Below are positions 1-9,464 of a stretch of DNA of 64,000 bases, piece by piece. Both the position numbers and the translations under genes were made by a program. The first letter of the stretch is position 1, and each line of letters begins with the position of its first letter. The DNA lies in the NCBI RefSeq assembly GCF_005771675.1, contig NZ_VAJM01000004.1, forward strand, positions 186,001 to 250,000, read 5' to 3'. The stretch comes from Hymenobacter jeollabukensis (GTDB lineage Bacteria; Bacteroidota; Bacteroidia; Cytophagales; Hymenobacteraceae). A model generated the notes under the pieces. The model did no database searches, was not told where the DNA came from, and saw only the letters and a list, made by a program, of their open reading frames with translations.

Positions 1-1008
1 GCCGCCGCCCCCGACCCTGCCGCGCCGCCGGTGCCCGACGCGGCCACGCCTGGTGCCTTCCTCCTGAACGGTCTCACCATCCGGCCCGGCGAAACGGTGC
101 TCACCCGCCTGATCATCTCCAAGCTGCCCTCCGGCACCGTTATCGACGTGCCGGTGCACGTGTTCCGGAGCGCCGAGCCCGGCCCCACGGTGCTGCTGAT
201 GGCCGGCATGCACGGCGACGAGGTGAACGGCATCGAAACCATCCGGCGCATGATCCGGCGCGGGCAGCTGCAAAAGCCGCTGAAGGGCAGCATCATTGCT
301 ATTCCCATCCTGAACATCTACGGCTTCCTGAACTTCTCGCGCGAGGTGCCCGACGGCAAGGACGTGAACCGCTCCTTTCCCGGCTCCCCGCGCGGCTCGG
401 TGGCCAGCCGGGTGGCCCACCGCTTCATGCGCGAAATCATGCCCCTGGTCGACTACGGCATCGATTTCCATACCGGCGGGGCGGCCCGCTCCAACCACCC
501 GCAGGTGCGCTGCCTGCTCGGCGTCGATGCCGAAACCGACGCGCTGGCAGCCGCCTTTGCCGCCCCCTTTACCCTGCACGCCGAGCTGCGGCCCGGCTCG
601 CTGCGCGAGGCGGCCATGCGCCAGGGCCGCCGCATCATCGTGTACGAAACCGGGGAGTCCTTGCGGCTCGACGAGCACGGCATCGAGCTGGGCTCGGCCG
701 GCACCTTCCGCTTTCTGCAGCACCTGGGCATGCTGGCCGAGGCGCCCGCACCTACCCAGGCCACCGTGGTGTGCCGCCGCCACACCTGGCTGCGGGCCAA
801 GTACTCGGGCCTATTCCGCACCAGCCTCAAAACCGGGCAATACCTGGAGAAAGGCCAGGAATACGGCATCGTGGCCGACCCTTACGGCGAAATGGCCGTG
901 CGCCTGGAGTCGCCCATCAGCGGCTACATCATCGGGCTGAACCACATGCCGGTGGTCAATCAGGGCGACGCGCTGCTGCACGTGGCGGTGGAGGTGACGC
1001 CGGGGTAG
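1..1008 (+). CDS. Succinylglutamate desuccinylase/aspartoacylase family zinc deacylase (5' end cut by window)
   Basis: M14-type zinc hydrolase of the AstE/AspA group, expected to cleave an N-acyl amino acid or a similar amide; the substrate cannot be read from sequence. The reading frame is open to the left window edge, so the true start probably lies outside; a GTG at 31 is the first in-frame start inside. Numbered from that GTG, the zinc ligands are H61 and E64 in GMHGDEVNGIE and H147 in DFHTGG, the substrate-binding NRSFPG lies at 113-118, and the catalytic glutamate is E206 in YETGES. All key residues are present, so the enzyme looks active. The C-terminal third has the beta-rich lobe typical of this family. 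A single gene here; the next gene on the same strand is unrelated. Confidence 0.85.
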   Translation, partial: AAAPDPAAPPVPDAATPGAFLLNGLTIRPGETVLTRLIISKLPSGTVIDVPVHVFRSAEPGPTVLLMAGMHGDEVNGIETIRRMIRRGQLQKPLKGSIIAIPILNIYGFLNFSREVPDGKDVNRSFPGSPRGSVASRVAHRFMREIMPLVDYGIDFHTGGAARSNHPQVRCLLGVDAETDALAAAFAAPFTLHAELRPGSLREAAMRQGRRIIVYETGESLRLDEHGIELGSAGTFRFLQHLGMLAEAPAPTQATVVCRRHTWLRAKYSGLFRTSLKTGQYLEKGQEYGIVADPYGEMAVRLESPISGYIIGLNHMPVVNQGDALLHVAVEVTPG

Positions 1009-1182
1009 GGGCGCGGGCCGGTAGCCCAGGCGGTTGGGAAGAGAAATAGGGCGGCCCCGGTGGTGTAGCTGCCTGGGCGGCGCTATTATTAGGGGACTAA
1101 AGGGCCGGCGCACCAAACGGCTTCGCTCATGTACCGCCGTTGGGCCCTCTTTTCAAATCAGAAATAGGTTAACCAACCCGTT

Positions 1183-1242
1183 ATGGTCAACGCTTACCGT
1201 TACGTTATTTCCCGCTCGCGTGCTGCCGGCTACTGCGGCTGA
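1183..1242 (+). other. Probable detached signal-peptide start of the RCC1 gene, closed by an in-frame TGA
   Basis: An ATG at 1183 is in the same frame as the RCC1 gene that follows. It opens a short basic stretch (MVNAYRYVISRSRAAGYCG) that ends in TGA at 1240-1242. Directly after the TGA the frame continues with a hydrophobic stretch and an AxA-type cleavage site ([18 protein letters not shown]). Together they would make a normal n-region/h-region/c-region signal peptide. A change of one base (TGA to TGG or CGA) would rejoin them. Either the gene carries a nonsense mutation, or the base call is wrong. Confidence 0.5.
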
Positions 1243-1254
1243 GTCCTGCTGAGC

Positions 1255-2025
1255 TTGTTGCTGTGGCTATTCGTGGCGGCCGCCCGGGCCCAGGCCCCGG
1301 CTATGCAGGTGGCGGCGGGCGGCGGTTATTCCCTAAGCCTGCACACCGACGGCACCCTGTGGACCTGGGGCAACAATACCCTCGGGCAATCGGGCAACGG
1401 GCAAGCGGGCGACTACCAGTTCAGCCCGGTGCAAACGGGCGTCGGGGCGGTCTGGCAGTCCGTCGGCGCGGGCCAGACGCATACGGTGGCTATTCGCCAG
1501 GACGGTACGCTCTGGGCCTGGAGCGCCAACAACATCGGCCAGCTCGGCGACGGCACCACCACCAACCGCTTGGCCCCGGTGCAGATCGGCACGGCTACCA
1601 CGTGGCAAAGCCTCAGTGCGGGCACCGGCTACACCGTGGCGGTGCGCACGGATGGTACGCTTTGGGCCTGGGGTAACAATGGCAGTGCCGGGAAACTGGG
1701 GTATCCCGATATATTCGAGCAGCCCCAGCAGGTGCTGCCGAACAGTACCCTGGCCACGGCGGCTGCGCGTTTGGCCGGCGCGCGTTTCATGGTGTACCCC
1801 ACGGTGCTGGCGGCCGGGCAGGTCTTGCACTACCAGCTACATTCCCGCACCGCCGCCGGGGCCGAGCTGGCCGTGTATTCGCTGGCCGGCCGGCTTCTGG
1901 CCACCCAGCGCCTCGCGGCCGGGGCCGGCACAGTGCCCGTAGGCGCCCTACCGGCCGGTTGGTACCTGGCCCGCGTGCGCACCGCCGACGGCAGCACGAC
2001 TACCAGCCGCTTCCTGGTGCGCTAA
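1255..2025 (+). CDS. RCC1-repeat protein with T9SS type A sorting domain, short and possibly damaged
   Basis: Secreted repeat protein. Three RCC1-like units with the pattern [20 protein letters not shown] lie at about residues 18-150 (DGTLW.WG.N is repeated three times). The last ~75 residues ([11 protein letters not shown]...[11 protein letters not shown]...[10 protein letters not shown]) form a Por_Secre_tail domain, which sends proteins through the type IX secretion system to the cell surface. A complete RCC1 propeller has seven blades, so three units is short. The start used (TTG 1255) leaves only a bare hydrophobic leader; a better start at ATG 1183 is cut off by TGA 1240-1242. The gene may be a decaying paralogue. 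The C-terminal sorting domain is intact. Confidence 0.7.
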   Translation: MLLWLFVAAARAQAPAMQVAAGGGYSLSLHTDGTLWTWGNNTLGQSGNGQAGDYQFSPVQTGVGAVWQSVGAGQTHTVAIRQDGTLWAWSANNIGQLGDGTTTNRLAPVQIGTATTWQSLSAGTGYTVAVRTDGTLWAWGNNGSAGKLGYPDIFEQPQQVLPNSTLATAAARLAGARFMVYPTVLAAGQVLHYQLHSRTAAGAELAVYSLAGRLLATQRLAAGAGTVPVGALPAGWYLARVRTADGSTTTSRFLVR

Positions 2026-2054
2026 AGCCGCGCCGGACGGGCTACAAAACGATG

Positions 2055-2088
2055 CGGCGGCGCGTTTCCAACCGGAAACGCGCCGCCG
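2055..2088. terminator. Hairpin between convergent genes
   Basis: A perfect 15-bp stem (2055-2069 with 2074-2088, CGGCGGCGCGTTTCC) closes a 4-nt AACC loop. It lies between the stop of the RCC1 gene and the stop of the response regulator. On the minus strand the stem is followed by CATCGTTTTG, a weak T-tract, so it best fits termination of the kinase/regulator operon; on the plus strand there is no T-run. Confidence 0.6.
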
Positions 2089-2137
2089 CTGGTATTGGGG
2101 CCACCATTCTGCCGGGTGCGCGCGGGCGAGGAGGGGC

Positions 2138-2548
2138 CTATTCCTCGGGCAGCCGGCGCTGAAAGTGCAGCTGCAGCAGGGTATCAATCTTTTCCCGGTC
2201 CAGGGGCTTGCTGATGAGGCCGGCAATGGGCAACTCGTTGATGCGGGCCAGGGCGCTGCCGTCCATGTAGGTGGTCAGCATCACGATAACAGTAGCGTCC
2301 TGCTGTTCCTGGGGCAGGCGCAGGTAGGCTTCCAGAAACTGGATGCCGTCCATGCCGGGCATGTTCACGTCGAGCAGCAGCAGCGTGGGGGCGTAGGGCG
2401 GGGGCTGAGTGAGCAGGGCCATGGCCTCGTGGCCGTTGTGGGCCACGCGTACCTGGTGGGTCACGTCGAGTTTTTTGAGCAGGTGCTCGTTGAGGAAATT
2501 GGTGGTGTCGTCGTCGTCGACGAGCAGAATGTGGGGCAGCTTTTCCAT
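2138..2548 (-). CDS. Single-domain response regulator (CheY-like receiver)
   Basis: Receiver domain only, 136 residues, with no DNA-binding or enzymatic output. The acidic pocket DDDD is at 11-14, the phosphoacceptor is D60 in LLLDVNMPGMDG, the switch Thr pair is LTT at 91-93, and the conserved lysine is K114 in SKPLD. It starts 5 nt after the stop of the large histidine kinase, so the two are almost certainly co-transcribed and work as a phosphorelay pair. Single-domain regulators of this type usually act by protein contact or pass phosphate on; the target is not in the window. Confidence 0.92.
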   Translation of the reverse strand: MEKLPHILLVDDDDTTNFLNEHLLKKLDVTHQVRVAHNGHEAMALLTQPPPYAPTLLLLDVNMPGMDGIQFLEAYLRLPQEQQDATVIVMLTTYMDGSALARINELPIAGLISKPLDREKIDTLLQLHFQRRLPEE

Positions 2549-2553
2549 ATAGT

Positions 2554-5500
2554 CTAGTCTGGGAAGGTATGGGGAAGTGTGACGGTGAACGTGGAACCCT
2601 GGCCCGGCTGGCTTTGCACCGCGATGGTGCCGCCGGCGTTTTCCACGATGCGCTTGATCATGTAAAGGCCCACGCCCGAGCCCTCGACGTGGGAGTGCAG
2701 GCGCCGGAACAGGGTAAACAGCTTGCTCTGCTGCGGCTCGGTAAGGCCCAGGCCGTTGTCCTGCACGGTCAGCACCAGCTGGTCCTGCTGGCAGTGGGCG
2801 CGCAGCTGCACCAGGGGCGTGCGGTCGGGGTGGCGGTACTTGAGCGCGTTGCTGAGCAGGTTGTAGAGGATGCTGCGCAGGTTTTTGACGGCGAAGTACA
2901 CGGTGGGGCAGTCGTCGAGGTCGAGCAGCAGGTGGGTGCGGGTGGTTTCGATCAGCGAAGCCAGGTCCAGGCGCACGTCGTCGACGAGGGCGGCCAGCGG
3001 CACCAGCTCGGCCGGCTGCGCGTGCTGCAGGCGCGACACGTCGGTGAGGTGGCCCACCGTCTGCTGGAAGCGGGCCACGGCCCCCTGCATCAGGTGCAGC
3101 AGGTGTGGCACCATGGGCTCGGGGTTGTTGGCGGGCAGGTAGTCGCGCAGCGCGTCGAGCAAGCCTTCGATGTTGGCAATGGGCGCTTTCAAATCGTGCG
3201 AGGCCGTGTACACGAAGGTATCCAGGTCGGCGTTGATGCGCGTGAGCTGGGCGTTGGTCGCGTTCAGCTCCGCGTTGGCGGCCCGCAGCTCCTCGTTGAG
3301 GGCCTGCACCTGCTGGCGGGCCTGCGCCTTATCGGTCACGTCGAGGATGAACGCCAGAATGCCCGTGACCCGCTGCCGCTCGTCGAACAGCGGCTGGTAG
3401 AGAAAATCCACGTAGCGCTGCTCGGGGCGGCGGGTGCGCGGGTCGTAGAGGGCGGCCGAAACGTCGGTGCCCACAAACGGCTCCCCAGTGGCGTACACCC
3501 GGTCGAGCAAATCGATAAACCCCTGCTCAACCACTTCCGGAAACACTTCGGCCACGGTACGGCCCAGCGCGGTGCGGTCGGCCGAGAGCGTCTGGTACAG
3601 TTCGTTGAAGAAGCTGTAGCGGTGCTCGGGGCCGTTGAGGGTGGCAATGGAGGCCGGCACCAGGCGCAGAATCTGGCTGAGCAGGCCCTGCTGCACCCGC
3701 AGCTGCTCGCGTTGCGCTTCGGCGTCGGCCAGGGCAGCGGCCAGCTGCCGGGTGCGCTCCTGCACGCGGGTTTCCAGCTCCTGGTTGAGCTGCTCCAGCT
3801 GCCGCCGGGCCTGCACTTGCTCGGTCACCTCGTTGGCCACCACCATGGCCCCGTCGATGCGGCCGTCTTCCTGGTACATGGGCACGTACACGAAGTCCCA
3901 GTACACGGTGTCGCGGCGACCTTCGCGCTCATGTACCGCCTCCATGGCGTGGGCCACGTGGGGCACGCCGGTGGCCATTACCTCGTCGAGCAGCTCCTCG
4001 TAGCCCATGCCAGCCACTTCGGGCAGAGCCTCAAACAGGCCTAACCCCACAATTTGGTCCTGGGTGCGGCCCCACAACCGGCACACGGTGGGGTTGGCCA
4101 GCTCGATGACGTAGCGCGGCCCGCGGTACACGGCAATGGCAATGGGGGCCTGCTCGAACACGCGCTGCAGCTCGCCGCGCTGGCGCTCGGCGGCGGCGCG
4201 GGCCAGTTGGGCTTCCTGCGTGCGTTCCTGCACGCGGGCTTCCAGCGCCTGGTTGAGGTGCTCCACCTGCTGGCGGGCCTGCACCTGCCCGGTCACGTCT
4301 ACTGCAAACACCAGGATGCCGGTCTGGCCCTGCGCATCGAGCATGGGCTGGTACACGAAATCGAAGTAGCGCTGCTGCAGCGTGCCGGTGGCGTCGCGCA
4401 GTTGCACGGGCAGTTCCTGGCCAATAAACGGCTCCCCGGTGGTGTATACCCGGTCGAGCAAGTCGATGATGCCCTGGCTTACCAGCTCGGGCATGACTTC
4501 GGCCACCGACTTACCTAGTTGGACGCGGTGGTCAATCAAGCCCTGGTAGAGGTCATTGGCGAAGGTGAAGCGGTGCTCGGGGCCGCTGAGCGTGGCAATG
4601 GCGGCCGGCACCTGCCGCAGAATGCGGCTGAGCAGCTGTTGTTGCTCGGTCAGCTGCCGGGTGCGCTCCTGCACGCGGGTTTCCAGCTCCTGGTTGAGCT
4701 GCTCCAGCTGCCGGCGGGCCTGCACCTGTTCGGTCACTTCCACGGCCACGTCGATGACGCCCAGCACCGCGCCCGCCGCGTCGTAGAGCGGCTGGTACAC
4801 GAAGTTGTAGTAAGTGGTCTGCAGCCAGCCGTCGCGCAGCATGGTGGCCGGGGCTTCGGTGCCCGTCACCGGCTCGTGAGTGCTGAGCACCTGCCGCATC
4901 AAGTCGTCGAAGCCCTGGCCCCGCAGCTCGGGTACGGCCTCGGTCAAGGGGCGGCCCAGCACCTGCGCGGGCGTGCGCCCCCAGAGCGCGGCCATCTGGG
5001 CGTTGGCCGCCGTGATGCGCAGCTCCTCGCCCTGAAACAGCCCGATGGCTACCGGCGCCTGGGCCAGCAGGGCCTGCAGCAGGTTTCGTTCGCGTTCGGC
5101 CTCGGCCCGGGCAGTGGTCAGCTCGTCGTTGAGCCGCTGCACCTGCTGGCGCGCTTCCACCTGCTCGGTCACGTCGACGGCGAAGTTGAGTACTTCCGTC
5201 ACCCGGCCTTCGGCGTCGCGGATGGGCAGAAACGAGGTGTGGTAATAGCGGCGCTGGAGCTGGCCGGTGCCCTCAAAATCGGCCCAGGCCTCGGCTTCGG
5301 GCGCGTAGTACGGCTCGCCGGTCTGGTACACCCGGTCGAACAGCTCGTAGAAGCCCTGGCCCTCCAGTTCGGGAATAACCTCCCGGATGCTGCGCCCCAG
5401 CGTGGTGCGGGCCGGAAACAGCTGCTCGTACGCGGGGTTGACCAAGTCGTACACGTGCTCCGGCCCGTGCAGCAGCGCAATGTGGGCCGGCATCTTCATC

Positions 5501-5985
5501 AGCACCTGGTGCAGGCGCTGGCGGCGGGCTTCGGCCTCGGCGCGGGCGGCCTGCTCGCGGGCCTGGCTTTCGCGCAGGGCCTGCTCCACCACCGAGCGCA
5601 CCGGCTCGCTGGCCGCGGCGAAGCTGACCAGCAGCCCCTCGCCCACGCGCCGGGCGGCCAGCAGGTAGTGGTCATCGAAGCCATCGGCCTGGTAGTGGCG
5701 CTGCAGCCGGTGCGGGCCGTCGGTGAGCAGGGCCTCGCGGTGAAATGCCCAGAGGCCGGTGGCCTCGGCCTCGGGAAACTGCTGGCGGTACGTAGCGGCC
5801 GGGCGCGCGGGCAGGCGCAGCAGCTGCTGGGCAGCGGGGTTGAGGTAGCCAAAAGTCAGGTCCACAACTTGCCCCGCCGCGTCGTGCACGGGCTGGTAAT
5901 ACACGATGCCGGAAACCGATAGGTCGAGTACGGCAGCAAAGAATTCGTCTGGCGGTGTCAGCAGGGGCAGGTCAGCAGGAAGCAT
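2554..5985 (-). CDS. Multi-PAS sensor histidine kinase
   Basis: Soluble-looking histidine kinase of 1143 residues with no clear membrane segment. Six PAS-like units can be traced at about 10-125, 155-285, 300-430, 460-590, 615-745 and 780-905, most ending in the pattern VDVTEQVQARQQVEQLN. The linkers are long coiled coils; two of them (LEQLNQELETRVQERTRQL) are identical. The kinase core follows: phosphoacceptor H930 in ASHDLKAP, N-box NLLSNALKY near 1042-1050, G1 DNGLG near 1076, G2 GSGVGLYM near 1102. The first PAS unit starts near the N terminus. PAS domains this numerous suggest sensing of several cytoplasmic ligands or redox signals. It forms an operon with the receiver gene 5 nt downstream. 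Confidence 0.93.
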   Translation of the reverse strand: MLPADLPLLTPPDEFFAAVLDLSVSGIVYYQPVHDAAGQVVDLTFGYLNPAAQQLLRLPARPAATYRQQFPEAEATGLWAFHREALLTDGPHRLQRHYQADGFDDHYLLAARRVGEGLLVSFAAASEPVRSVVEQALRESQAREQAARAEAEARRQRLHQVLMKMPAHIALLHGPEHVYDLVNPAYEQLFPARTTLGRSIREVIPELEGQGFYELFDRVYQTGEPYYAPEAEAWADFEGTGQLQRRYYHTSFLPIRDAEGRVTEVLNFAVDVTEQVEARQQVQRLNDELTTARAEAERERNLLQALLAQAPVAIGLFQGEELRITAANAQMAALWGRTPAQVLGRPLTEAVPELRGQGFDDLMRQVLSTHEPVTGTEAPATMLRDGWLQTTYYNFVYQPLYDAAGAVLGVIDVAVEVTEQVQARRQLEQLNQELETRVQERTRQLTEQQQLLSRILRQVPAAIATLSGPEHRFTFANDLYQGLIDHRVQLGKSVAEVMPELVSQGIIDLLDRVYTTGEPFIGQELPVQLRDATGTLQQRYFDFVYQPMLDAQGQTGILVFAVDVTGQVQARQQVEHLNQALEARVQERTQEAQLARAAAERQRGELQRVFEQAPIAIAVYRGPRYVIELANPTVCRLWGRTQDQIVGLGLFEALPEVAGMGYEELLDEVMATGVPHVAHAMEAVHEREGRRDTVYWDFVYVPMYQEDGRIDGAMVVANEVTEQVQARRQLEQLNQELETRVQERTRQLAAALADAEAQREQLRVQQGLLSQILRLVPASIATLNGPEHRYSFFNELYQTLSADRTALGRTVAEVFPEVVEQGFIDLLDRVYATGEPFVGTDVSAALYDPRTRRPEQRYVDFLYQPLFDERQRVTGILAFILDVTDKAQARQQVQALNEELRAANAELNATNAQLTRINADLDTFVYTASHDLKAPIANIEGLLDALRDYLPANNPEPMVPHLLHLMQGAVARFQQTVGHLTDVSRLQHAQPAELVPLAALVDDVRLDLASLIETTRTHLLLDLDDCPTVYFAVKNLRSILYNLLSNALKYRHPDRTPLVQLRAHCQQDQLVLTVQDNGLGLTEPQQSKLFTLFRRLHSHVEGSGVGLYMIKRIVENAGGTIAVQSQPGQGSTFTVTLPHTFPD
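3742..3804. repeat. 63-bp exact direct repeat inside the kinase gene (copy 1)
   Basis: The 63 bases here, encoding part of the coiled-coil linker between PAS units, recur without mismatch at 4651-4713. This points to a recent duplication or gene conversion of linker plus PAS module. A third, more diverged copy lies near 4226-4288. Confidence 0.8.
4651..4713. repeat. 63-bp exact direct repeat inside the kinase gene (copy 2)
   Basis: Second copy of the segment at 3742-3804, identical over 63 bases and 909 bp away, a multiple of three, so recombination between the copies would delete two PAS modules in frame. Confidence 0.8.
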
Positions 5986-6396
5986 TGGGAGCGGCGGCCC
6001 GGAAACAATGGACAGATAAAGGTAGCTGTACGAAACGCATCCGCTTCATGTCTATGCCGCGGACCCACGACGGGAATTTGGTAAGGTAGCTGCTTTGGCC
6101 AATATGGACCAGCGCGAAAGGCCGGATTCCGGCGCTCCACACGCACCCGAAAGCCGCAGGGCCTCGGGCCCGTCCCTGCTATGGGTGCAGGGCGGTATGA
6201 ATGGCCGGGTGGCCGCCAGGGGCCGTCGTTCCCGTGCTGGTATGGGTGATGTCATACAATAGGAGGTTGGTGATAATTAATTTGCTGTATTTCACATGTT
6301 TATGTGATGATTTGGCTTTGGATGCCGCTGGGAAATGCCCCACCTTGCTTCGGCATCGGCCTATCCTTTTCCAGGCCATTTCCCCATTCGCTGCGC
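5986..6396. other. Divergent intergenic region (411 bp)
   Basis: Separates the kinase (minus) from the lipoprotein gene (plus). The part near 6240-6310 is AT-rich compared with its surroundings (GTCATACAATAGG..., GATAATTAATTTGC) and probably carries the promoter of the plus-strand gene. I see no convincing gene, hairpin or repeat. Overlapping short open frames on both strands have no recognisable product. Confidence 0.4.
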
Positions 6397-7206
6397 ATGA
6401 AAAAGATAATCACTCCCGTTTCCCCGGCCAGCCTGCGGCTGGCCACCCTGGCCCTTGTCGGCCTAGGCCTGCTTACGGGCTGCGACGACGACGACAACAA
6501 CACGACCAGCCAGCCGGCCACCACGTACGGAGCGGCGGTAACCGTGGGCGGCGGCTCGGCCCGCGCCTACGTGACCACCGACGCCAGCGGCCAGGCGGCC
6601 GAAGTCGGTATTCGGCTGACCGAGGCCGGGCTGACCGGGCTGCCGGCCACGCCCGTCACGGGCACCATGTACGACCTGCCCCTGCCCGCCGCCGCCACCC
6701 AGACGCCCTTCGACCACGTCAGCTTCGACTGGAACCCGCAGGGCCACGAACCGGCCGGGGTCTACACCACGCCGCACTTCGACGCGCACTTCTATATGCA
6801 GTCGATGAGCGCCCAGCACAGCATCACCCTCGACGACCCGCGGGGCGACATTTTCCCGGCCACCACCATGCTGCCGGCCGGCTACATCACGCCGCCCAAC
6901 AACGCCCCCGGTCGCACCGTGCCCATGATGGGCCGCCATTGGGTGGACCCAACCAGCCCCGAATACCAGCCCGGCGGCAGCTTCAGCAGCACCTTCATTT
7001 ACGGCACCTACGACGGCCACGTCACCTTCCTGGAGCCCATGTTCACCAAGGCGCTGCTCACCACCAGCGTCAATTTCGCGGCCCCGGTCAAGCAGCCGCA
7101 GACCTACGAGGCCGCCGGCAAGTACTACCCCACGCAGTACCGCATCCGTTACGACGCCGCCACCCGCGAATACGTCATTGCCCTGACCGATCTGGTAAAG
7201 CGTTAG
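6397..7206 (+). CDS. Lipoprotein, possibly of the TTHB210-like/DUF5602 family
   Basis: The ATG at 6397 gives MKKIITPV followed by a hydrophobic stretch and the lipobox LLTGC with C29, then an Asp/Asn-rich linker; upstream in-frame starts would bury the signal peptide. The mature part has a His/Asp-rich core (FDHVSFDWNPQGHEPAGVY, then HFDAHFYMQS, then MMGRHWVDP), a pattern I associate with TTHB210-like domains that may bind metal. 269 residues. Lipid-anchored to the outer or inner membrane. The family assignment is from memory of the HFDxHFY motif and is only moderately sure; the reaction, if any, is unknown. Confidence 0.7.
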   Translation: MKKIITPVSPASLRLATLALVGLGLLTGCDDDDNNTTSQPATTYGAAVTVGGGSARAYVTTDASGQAAEVGIRLTEAGLTGLPATPVTGTMYDLPLPAAATQTPFDHVSFDWNPQGHEPAGVYTTPHFDAHFYMQSMSAQHSITLDDPRGDIFPATTMLPAGYITPPNNAPGRTVPMMGRHWVDPTSPEYQPGGSFSSTFIYGTYDGHVTFLEPMFTKALLTTSVNFAAPVKQPQTYEAAGKYYPTQYRIRYDAATREYVIALTDLVKR

Positions 7207-7295
7207 GGCGCCTTAAGGGTGACATGGACCGTAGCCCGATCGGCCGGTTTCACGAGGCAGAGGCCGGATGAAGCCAGCGGGTCGGGCCACGGCCT

Positions 7296-9200
7296 TTAGT
7301 TGGCGGGCTGCAGGTACTTGTTGAGGAAATTCAGCGTCGACTCGTAGGCCCGCTGCTCGTTGGCGCGCTTGGCGAAGCCGTGGCCCTCGTCCTCGAACAC
7401 CACGTACTCCACGGCCCCGCCCTTTTTCTTCACCGCCGCCACGATGTCGTCCGACTCGGGCTTGATGACGCGCGGGTCGTTGGCGCCCTGAATGACCAGC
7501 AGGGGCCGCTCGATCTTGTCGGCGTGGAACAGGGGCGAGGTGGCCTTCAGGCGGTCCAGCTCGGTGGTCGGGTCGCCGATTTCCTGGTACAAGGCCTGCC
7601 GGAACGACTCCCAGTAGGGCGGAATATTCTGCAGCGTGCGCACCCAGTTCGACACGCCGAAGATGTCGACGCCGGCGGCGAAGCGCTGCGGGGCGAAAGT
7701 GAGAGCAGACAGCGTCATGTAGCCGCCGTAGGAGCCGCCCAGGATGGCTACCCGCGTGGTATCGACGTAGCCGAGCGAGGCGAGGTACTTCTTGGCGGCC
7801 AGGCAGTCCCAGAGCGGCTCGCGGCCGTGCTTCCGGTCGTCGGCGGCGAAGAAGGTCTTGCCGTAGCCCGAGGAGCCGCGGTTGTTCACGCGCAGCACCA
7901 CGTAGCCGTTGTTGGCCAGGTACTGGGCCAGCGGGAAGTAGTTGGGCGTCGACTGCCCACCGGGCCCGCCGTGCACTTCCACCACCGCCGGTAGCTTGGT
8001 TTTGCCGGGCCGGGCGCCCTGCGGGGTGTAGAGCAGGGCCGGAATTTCCAGCCCGTCGAACGACTTGTAGCGGATGGTTTTGGTATCGACCAAATCATCG
8101 GCGCTGATGGCGGGGTTGAGCGTCTGCGTGAGGCGGGTGGTGCGCCGGGTGGCGAAGTTGTAGACGTACAGGTCCGACGGGGTCCGGTCGCCGTTGACGT
8201 AGTAGGCCAGCAGCATGTCGGACGGGGAGAAGCTCACCCCGCTGATGGTGCCGCTGGGCGGGGCCGGCAGCTCCACGGGCTTGCCGCTGATGGCGTCGTA
8301 GAGGCGGATGCTGGTGCGGCCGTCCTCGTTGAACATGGTCAGGCGGTACTGCCCGGTGCGCGAAAAGGCGGTGTATACCGCGTCCCATTTGGCCTGCTCC
8401 ACCGTCTGGCGCGGGCCGCCGCTGAGCGGGTAGCGCACCACGTAGCTGAACTCGGCCCCGTCGTCGGTGGTGGCGTAGAGGTAGCGGTTGCTGGGGTCGA
8501 AGGCCATCGGCACGTTGCTCACGCTGCCCTGGTGCTGGCTCACCGCTTTCAGTTCCTTCGAGGCCACGTTGTAGAGAAACACGTCCGAATCCAGCGTGGT
8601 GGCGGTTTTCTGCAGGGCCACCCACCGCTCGTCGTCCGAAACGGCCGCCGGGTCGAAGCCCTGCTCATTTCTGAACAACAGGGTGCGCTGTAGCCCGGGC
8701 ACGGCGTAGCGGTACACGTCCATGAACTTCGGGTCGCGCTCATTCGAGAGGACGTAAAACGCCTTGTTGTCGCGGCGCCAGGCCAGGAATTCGGCCCGCA
8801 GCTTGGTCCCCGGCGTCAGGTCGCGCTCCGTACCATCAGCTTCGCGCAGGTAGAGGTGGAAATTTTCGTCGCCGCCCTGGTCGTGGCGGTAGAGGATGCG
8901 CCCGTCGGGCAAATACGTGACGGCGTAGAGGCTTTCCTTGGTAGAGGCGCTCAGCGGCGTGGCCGCGCCGCCCGTGACGGGCACGGTGTAGAGGTTGAAG
9001 ATGCCCGTCTGGTTCGAGGAGTAGAGCACCTGCTCTTCGTCGGGCGAGAAGGCCCGGCCGCTGAGGCGGGTGGTGGTCATGAACTGCTCGATGCTGTAGC
9101 GCTTGGGCGGGGCGGCGGCCGGGCGTTTTTTCTGCTGGGCTGGGGCCATCAGGGGCAGCAGTAGTCCGCCGGCCAGTAACAGGGGGGAGAGGTGTTTCAT
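7296..9200 (-). CDS. Secreted S9 family prolyl oligopeptidase (acylaminoacyl-peptidase/DPP-like)
   Basis: Serine peptidase of 634 residues. The ATG at 9200 gives [12 protein letters not shown]..., a clean signal peptide ending near APAQQ; the longer open frame is ignored. Residues ~40-370 form a WD/beta-propeller of S9 type ([18 protein letters not shown]...). The alpha/beta hydrolase domain follows, with nucleophile S490 in GGSYGGYM, D575 in GANDPRV and H607 in DEGHGFAK. The full triad and the GGPGG oxyanion region (VEVHGGPGG) are present. Acts in periplasm or outside on oligopeptides. Faces the OmpH-like gene across a 264-bp divergent region. Confidence 0.93.
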   Translation of the reverse strand: MKHLSPLLLAGGLLLPLMAPAQQKKRPAAAPPKRYSIEQFMTTTRLSGRAFSPDEEQVLYSSNQTGIFNLYTVPVTGGAATPLSASTKESLYAVTYLPDGRILYRHDQGGDENFHLYLREADGTERDLTPGTKLRAEFLAWRRDNKAFYVLSNERDPKFMDVYRYAVPGLQRTLLFRNEQGFDPAAVSDDERWVALQKTATTLDSDVFLYNVASKELKAVSQHQGSVSNVPMAFDPSNRYLYATTDDGAEFSYVVRYPLSGGPRQTVEQAKWDAVYTAFSRTGQYRLTMFNEDGRTSIRLYDAISGKPVELPAPPSGTISGVSFSPSDMLLAYYVNGDRTPSDLYVYNFATRRTTRLTQTLNPAISADDLVDTKTIRYKSFDGLEIPALLYTPQGARPGKTKLPAVVEVHGGPGGQSTPNYFPLAQYLANNGYVVLRVNNRGSSGYGKTFFAADDRKHGREPLWDCLAAKKYLASLGYVDTTRVAILGGSYGGYMTLSALTFAPQRFAAGVDIFGVSNWVRTLQNIPPYWESFRQALYQEIGDPTTELDRLKATSPLFHADKIERPLLVIQGANDPRVIKPESDDIVAAVKKKGGAVEYVVFEDEGHGFAKRANEQRAYESTLNFLNKYLQPAN

Positions 9201-9271
9201 GGGCTTGGTTGCGGAAAAGGGGCTGGAGCGCACAGCCAGCAAGTGTGGGAATCGGCTCGGTGTGGCTTGGA

Positions 9272-9301
9272 TTAATATAGGATAATTTGTTTATAGTTCA
9301 A
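9272..9301 (-). promoter_or_regulatory. Possible Bacteroidota-type promoter for the S9 peptidase
   Basis: Read on the minus strand, TTG (complement of 9299-9301) is followed after 19 bases by TATATTAA (complement of 9272-9279). This resembles the Bacteroidota TTG-N17..23-TAnnTTTG pattern. It lies about 70 bp upstream of the peptidase ATG, in the most AT-rich part of the region. Confidence 0.3.
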
Positions 9302-9464
9302 TCAGTGGCGCTGCAGCCGGGCTTGGCCGGCTTTGAATTGCCGGGGCGTAAGCGAAACCGTGATTTTTATGCTGACTGGCGGCCGTCAGCGTAGCTTTTG
9401 CCAATTCAGCGCATCTTTGCCGAATCGGGCCATGCCAGGCCCGCTTTTGTCGCGTTCCGCCCGC

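Noticed and set aside
1034-1252. 72-codon open frame before the RCC1 gene
   Set aside because: No domain; Arg/Cys-rich; the region is better explained as upstream DNA plus the disrupted signal peptide in another frame.
2569-5922. Long open frames on the plus strand opposite the histidine kinase
   Set aside because: They are shadows of the kinase: GC-rich third positions keep the antisense frame open, and their translations are His/Gln/Gly-rich without any domain.
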